Part shown: positions 60,151-64,000 of the stretch, piece by piece
Position numbering within the stretch: position 1 is the first letter of the stretch
Layout of the letters: each line of letters begins with the position of its first letter
Source of the DNA: Haliangium sp050303215
Lineage (GTDB): Bacteria > Myxococcota_A > Polyangia > Haliangiales > Haliangiaceae
Assembly (NCBI RefSeq): GCF_050303215.1
Contig: NZ_JBNLBH010000006.1
Coordinates: 47,969 to 111,968, forward strand
Reading direction: 5' to 3'
DNA: 64,000 nucleotides
The notes under the pieces: generated by a model
What the model saw: only the letters and a program-made list of their open reading frames with translations
Databases searched by the model: none
What the model was told of the DNA's origin: nothing
Position numbers and translations under genes: made by a program

Positions 60151-61265
60151 CCGAGCTTCTTGGTGAAGCGCAGGGAGCCCAGCAGGATGAGCGCGCCCAG
60201 GATGCAGACGAGCCACACCAGCTCGGTCGAGACCTCGGCGAAGCTCGCGCCCTTGAGCACGATGCCGCGCACGATGCGCAGGAAGTGGGTGAGCGGCAGG
60301 AGCTGCGCGAGCCACTGCGCCGGCTGCGGCATGGCCTCGAACGGAAACATGAAGCCGCTGAGCAGGATGTTGGGCAGCAGGAAGAAGAACGACATCTGCA
60401 TCGCCTGCTGCTGGGTGCGCGCGAGCGTGGAGAAGAACAGCCCGAGCGCGAGGTTGGCCGCGATGAACACGAAGGCGAGCGCGAACAGCAGCGCCGGCGA
60501 GCCAATCAAGGGCACGCCGAAGACCAGGTGACCGATCACCAAGATCATGGACATCTGCACGTAGCCCATGAACACGTAGGGCACGATCTTGCCCACGATC
60601 AGCTCGATGTTCCGAATCGGTGAGACGATCAGTTGCTCGAGGGTGCCGCGCTCGCGCTCGCGGGTGATGGCCATGGCCGTGAGCATGACCATGGTCATGG
60701 TCAGGATCACGCCGATCAAGCCCGGCACGATGTACACGGCCGTGCGCAGATCCGGGTTGTACCAAGTGTTGGGCTCGATCTCGATCGGCGCCGCGGCGGG
60801 CAGGCCGGCCGCGGTGAGGCGCATGGTCAGCAGCGTGGCCGAGCGCGCGCTCACCAACGAGGCCGCCGTGTTGGTCGCGCTGGCGACGGTCTGCGGATCG
60901 GAGCCGTCCACAATGAGCTGGATCGTGGCCTTGCGGCGCGCGCCGAGCGCGCGCGCGTAGCCGGGCGGAATCACGAGCGCGACCTTGGCGGCGCCGCGAC
61001 GCAAGCCGGTGCCGATCTCGTCGTAGGTGCTGACATAGCCGGCGACGTCGTAGTACGTAGTCGCCACCAGACCGCGCACGAGATCGCGCGAGGCCGCGCT
61101 GCGGTCTTGGTCGTAGACCGCCATGGGAATGTGGCGGACGTCGGTGTTGATGGCGTAGCCGAACAACAGGAGCTGCACGACCGGCAACGCCACCATCATG
61201 GCCATGGTCAGTCGGTCGCGGCGAAGCTGCAAGAGCTCCTTCCAGGCGATGACGAACAGCCGCAT
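60147..61265 (-). CDS. ABC-2 type permease of an efflux system (YbhS/YhhJ-like)
   Basis: 372 residues. MRLFVIAWKELLQLRRDRLT, then a first membrane helix with PVVQLLLFGYAINTDVRHIP, a large periplasmic domain and five C-terminal helices with RERERGTLEQLIVSPI and LSGFMFPFEAMP, all classic for drug-efflux ABC-2 permeases. It works with the ATPase encoded directly upstream (no gap) and the HlyD-type adaptor. Only one permease gene is seen, whereas YbhS/YbhR come as two, so it may act as a homodimer. Confidence 0.92.
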   Translation of the reverse strand: MRLFVIAWKELLQLRRDRLTMAMMVALPVVQLLLFGYAINTDVRHIPMAVYDQDRSAASRDLVRGLVATTYYDVAGYVSTYDEIGTGLRRGAAKVALVIPPGYARALGARRKATIQLIVDGSDPQTVASATNTAASLVSARSATLLTMRLTAAGLPAAAPIEIEPNTWYNPDLRTAVYIVPGLIGVILTMTMVMLTAMAITRERERGTLEQLIVSPIRNIELIVGKIVPYVFMGYVQMSMILVIGHLVFGVPLIGSPALLFALAFVFIAANLALGLFFSTLARTQQQAMQMSFFFLLPNILLSGFMFPFEAMPQPAQWLAQLLPLTHFLRIVRGIVLKGASFAEVSTELVWLVCILGALILLGSLRFTKKLG

Positions 61266-62218
<953 letters not shown>

Positions 62219-62222
<4 letters not shown>

Positions 62223-63193
62223 GGCTCGGGCTCGAGATAGACAAAGGCCGGCAGGCCCGCGCTCGTATGTTCCTCGGGGTCGTCGATGCGGACGCGCACG
62301 CGCACGACGAGATGGGGGCGCTCGCCTTCGCTGAACAAGAACTTGGGCGTAAACTCGGTCCGCTGCGCGATGAACTCGACCCGACCGCTGAGCGGTCCGT
62401 CGAGCCCGTCGAGGTGCACGCGGGCGGCGGCGCCGAGGTGGACGCCGGGCACGGCGGCCTCGGGCACGAAGACGTCGACGTATGGGTGCGCCGGGTCGGA
62501 TAGCGCCAGCACGGGCGCACCGGGGGCCGCAATCTCGCCGGCCTCGACGTAGACATCGAACACGACGCCCGCGATCGGCGCGAGCAGCTCGTAGCGCGCG
62601 AGACGCTCTACCTCCATGTCGGCGGCCGCCTGTGCCGCGGCCGCGCGCGCGGTGGCCGCCATGAGCTCCTGGGCGCGGGCGCCGTGTTGCAGCGCCTGGA
62701 GCTCCTGCTCGACGACGTGGCGCTCGGCGATCGCCACCTGCCGCTGGGCCTCGAGCTCATCGACCACCGACGCAGGCGTGGCGCCCGGACCGCCCGCGAG
62801 CGCGCGGTGGCGCGCGAGAGTACTGGTGAGCTGGGCCTCGGCGGCGTAGGCGGCCTCGAGCCGCGCGCGCATGGCCCGGATCTCTTCCGCGCGAGGACCG
62901 GCTTCGAGCAGCGCGACCTCCGCCTTGGCAGCGTCGGCCTCGTGTTGGCGTGCGGTCACGACCACGTGCTGCAGCGCGCTGTCCAGCCGTCCGAGCACCG
63001 CACCGGCCTCGACGCGCGAGCCTTCGTCGACCGTGAGCGTGGCGACCCGGCCGCCAACCTCGAAGCCGAGCTGGCGCTCGTCGTGCTCGACGATGCCCTG
63101 GAACGAGCCCGGAAACTGCTCCGGCGGCTCGCAGGCAATGGGCAAGATGGCTAGCACTGTCAGGCTGATAGCCGTTCGCCCATTCGGTGTCAT
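62219..63193 (-). CDS. HlyD-family periplasmic adaptor lipoprotein (YbhG-like)
   Basis: 324 residues from ATG 63193. The signal ends in LPIAC, a lipobox. GSFQGIVEHDERQLGFEVGG and VATLTVDEGSRVEAGAVLGR form the biotinyl-lipoyl-like domain. A helical hairpin with Ala/Glu heptads covers about 65-200, and the second half returns to the beta domain (GVVFDVYVEAGEIAAPGAPV). It joins the inner-membrane ABC pump to an outer membrane channel, not encoded here. TATCGT ends seven bases before the ATG, a possible leaderless promoter. First gene of the three-gene operon. Confidence 0.9.
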
Positions 63194-63449
63194 AGGGCCA
63201 ACGATATCACGTCGAGGGAGATCCGGGCGGCACGCCATGGTTCGCGCCGCCCTCGCCGCTCGCTGACGCGCGCCAGACCTGGCTCGTTCCGCCCTCACCG
63301 CTCGTCAACGTGCGCCCGGGCTGGCTCGAACCGCCTCGGCGGCCAACCAGTGACCTCCCGGGTCGGTCAGAGCCGGGATCGACGCAATTTCGCCGCCGCC
63401 ACGACCGGCCGCGCCATCTCGCCCATGGTTGCCGGTGAGCGGACGCGGC

Positions 63450-64000
63450 CTACTCGCCGCCGCCGGCCGACTCAGCGCTCCGCACCCGCACCTCCTTGCC
63501 GTCGAACGCGACCGCGAAGCCGTATACCGGCGCGGCCCCGCCGGCCCTGAGCTCGGCCCCATAATCCTTGTCGGCGAGTTGCGCCAGGCCTTCTGTCAGC
63601 GCGGCGTCGAGCGTCTTCTCCCCCGCCCGCGCCACCTTGAGCTCCAGCACCGCCCCAGGCCGGCCCGGCGTCCGCGGACGAATCATCACATCTGGCCGCC
63701 CCTGGCCCGACTCGCGGTTCGAGCGCACCAGGTGGGTATCTTCCATCACCGCGAGCAGGCCGATCACGAACCCTTGATACATGTTCTCGGGCCGTACCCC
63801 GCCAGCGTCATGATACGACAGCAAGTCGCGCGCAAACGCGCCCAGCTCACGCTGTACCCCCACCGCGTCGCCGCTGAGCAGGGCCGAGGTCAGGGCGTCG
63901 AGGCTGCCGCCGTGACCGCGCATGCGGTCTTGCATCCACTGCCGAAAGCTCTGCGCGTACACCAGCCGCACCTCGCGGTTGGGGATCGCCAGTCGATGGA
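63450..64000 (-). CDS. PD-(D/E)XK nuclease-type protein of the AAA-ATPase/DUF1703 kind (partial)
   Basis: The C-terminal 183 residues; the gene continues past the right edge. LAIPNREVRLVYAQSF at the edge is the usual junction between the AAA-like ATPase domain and the nuclease-like domain of this family. The nuclease-like part has MYQGFVIGLL, GRPDVMIRP and VLELKVA, that is the Asp and Glu-x-Lys of the PD-(D/E)XK site. Such proteins are frequent in multiple copies and their role is unknown. The 256 bases between it and the efflux operon show only degenerate CGCTCGTCAACG-like repeats. Confidence 0.8.
   Translation of the reverse strand, partial: HRLAIPNREVRLVYAQSFRQWMQDRMRGHGGSLDALTSALLSGDAVGVQRELGAFARDLLSYHDAGGVRPENMYQGFVIGLLAVMEDTHLVRSNRESGQGRPDVMIRPRTPGRPGAVLELKVARAGEKTLDAALTEGLAQLADKDYGAELRAGGAAPVYGFAVAFDGKEVRVRSAESAGGGE

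Overview
The window is a 64 kb stretch of very GC-rich, densely coded chromosome. The genes point to a myxobacterium (Myxococcota; Haliangium/Nannocystis-like is my best guess, from gene style only). Evidence includes many lipoproteins with small beta-propeller repeats, an AgmX/PglI C-terminal domain protein, an NtrC-type sigma54 activator plus a textbook sigma54 promoter, a group 2 sigma factor, and a large TonB-type receptor. No rRNA, tRNA, CRISPR array or complete insertion sequence was recognised. Because of the base composition, very long antisense reading frames are common and were treated as shadows.

Region by region. 1-12.6 kb: housekeeping. It holds the end of a glutamate-type dehydrogenase, a cysteine hydrolase, a secreted protein under a sigma54 promoter, an unusual field of inverted 21-bp repeats, a sigma factor, a TPR-AIM24 protein coupled to pgsA, a lytic transglycosylase, nadB, a TerB-like protein and a winged-helix regulator. 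13-23 kb: a secreted endonuclease I with a 26-glycine linker, a metalloprotease/propeller/barrel giant, an aminotransferase/omega-amidase pair, an enhancer-binding protein, a FMN reductase and a Nudix hydrolase. 23.2-33.8 kb: four genes, every junction overlapping. They encode a P-loop GTPase-like membrane protein, an unknown protein, a coiled-coil single-pass membrane protein and a 2185-residue fusion of a SEDS-type (FtsW/RodA-like) membrane module with a penicillin-binding transpeptidase. This is the best candidate for an undescribed system: a self-contained peptidoglycan polymerase-crosslinker under NTPase control.

33.9-42.5 kb: an AgmX/PglI (TonB-C-like) protein, a TonB-dependent receptor with an apparent frameshift near its start, a 1276-residue coiled-coil membrane protein and a FG-GAP lipoprotein. 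42.8-51.8 kb: a cell-surface polysaccharide cluster (flippase-like LPG-synthase membrane protein, GT2, methyltransferase, GNAT fusion, sulfotransferase, GT39, Gfo/Idh dehydrogenase, DegT aminotransferase), interrupted by a non-coding hairpin element that looks like a MITE. 51.8-58 kb: surface lipoproteins (a beta-propeller repeat protein, a peptidase S74 chaperone-domain protein, a DUF4349-like protein), an outer membrane barrel and a RAYT-like protein that has lost its HUH histidines. 58.6-64 kb: a lone adenine-type DNA methylase, a YbhG/F/S-like efflux operon and the end of an AAA-ATPase/PD-(D/E)XK protein.

Regulatory theme: several genes, including 15087, 20463, 44578, 49639 and 56502 on the plus strand and 7161 and 63193 on the minus strand, have a -10-like hexamer only 7-10 bases ahead of the start codon and no Shine-Dalgarno. 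This suggests that leaderless transcripts are common here. Other genes (1731, 8036, 11446, 41149, 53364) have good ribosome binding sites.
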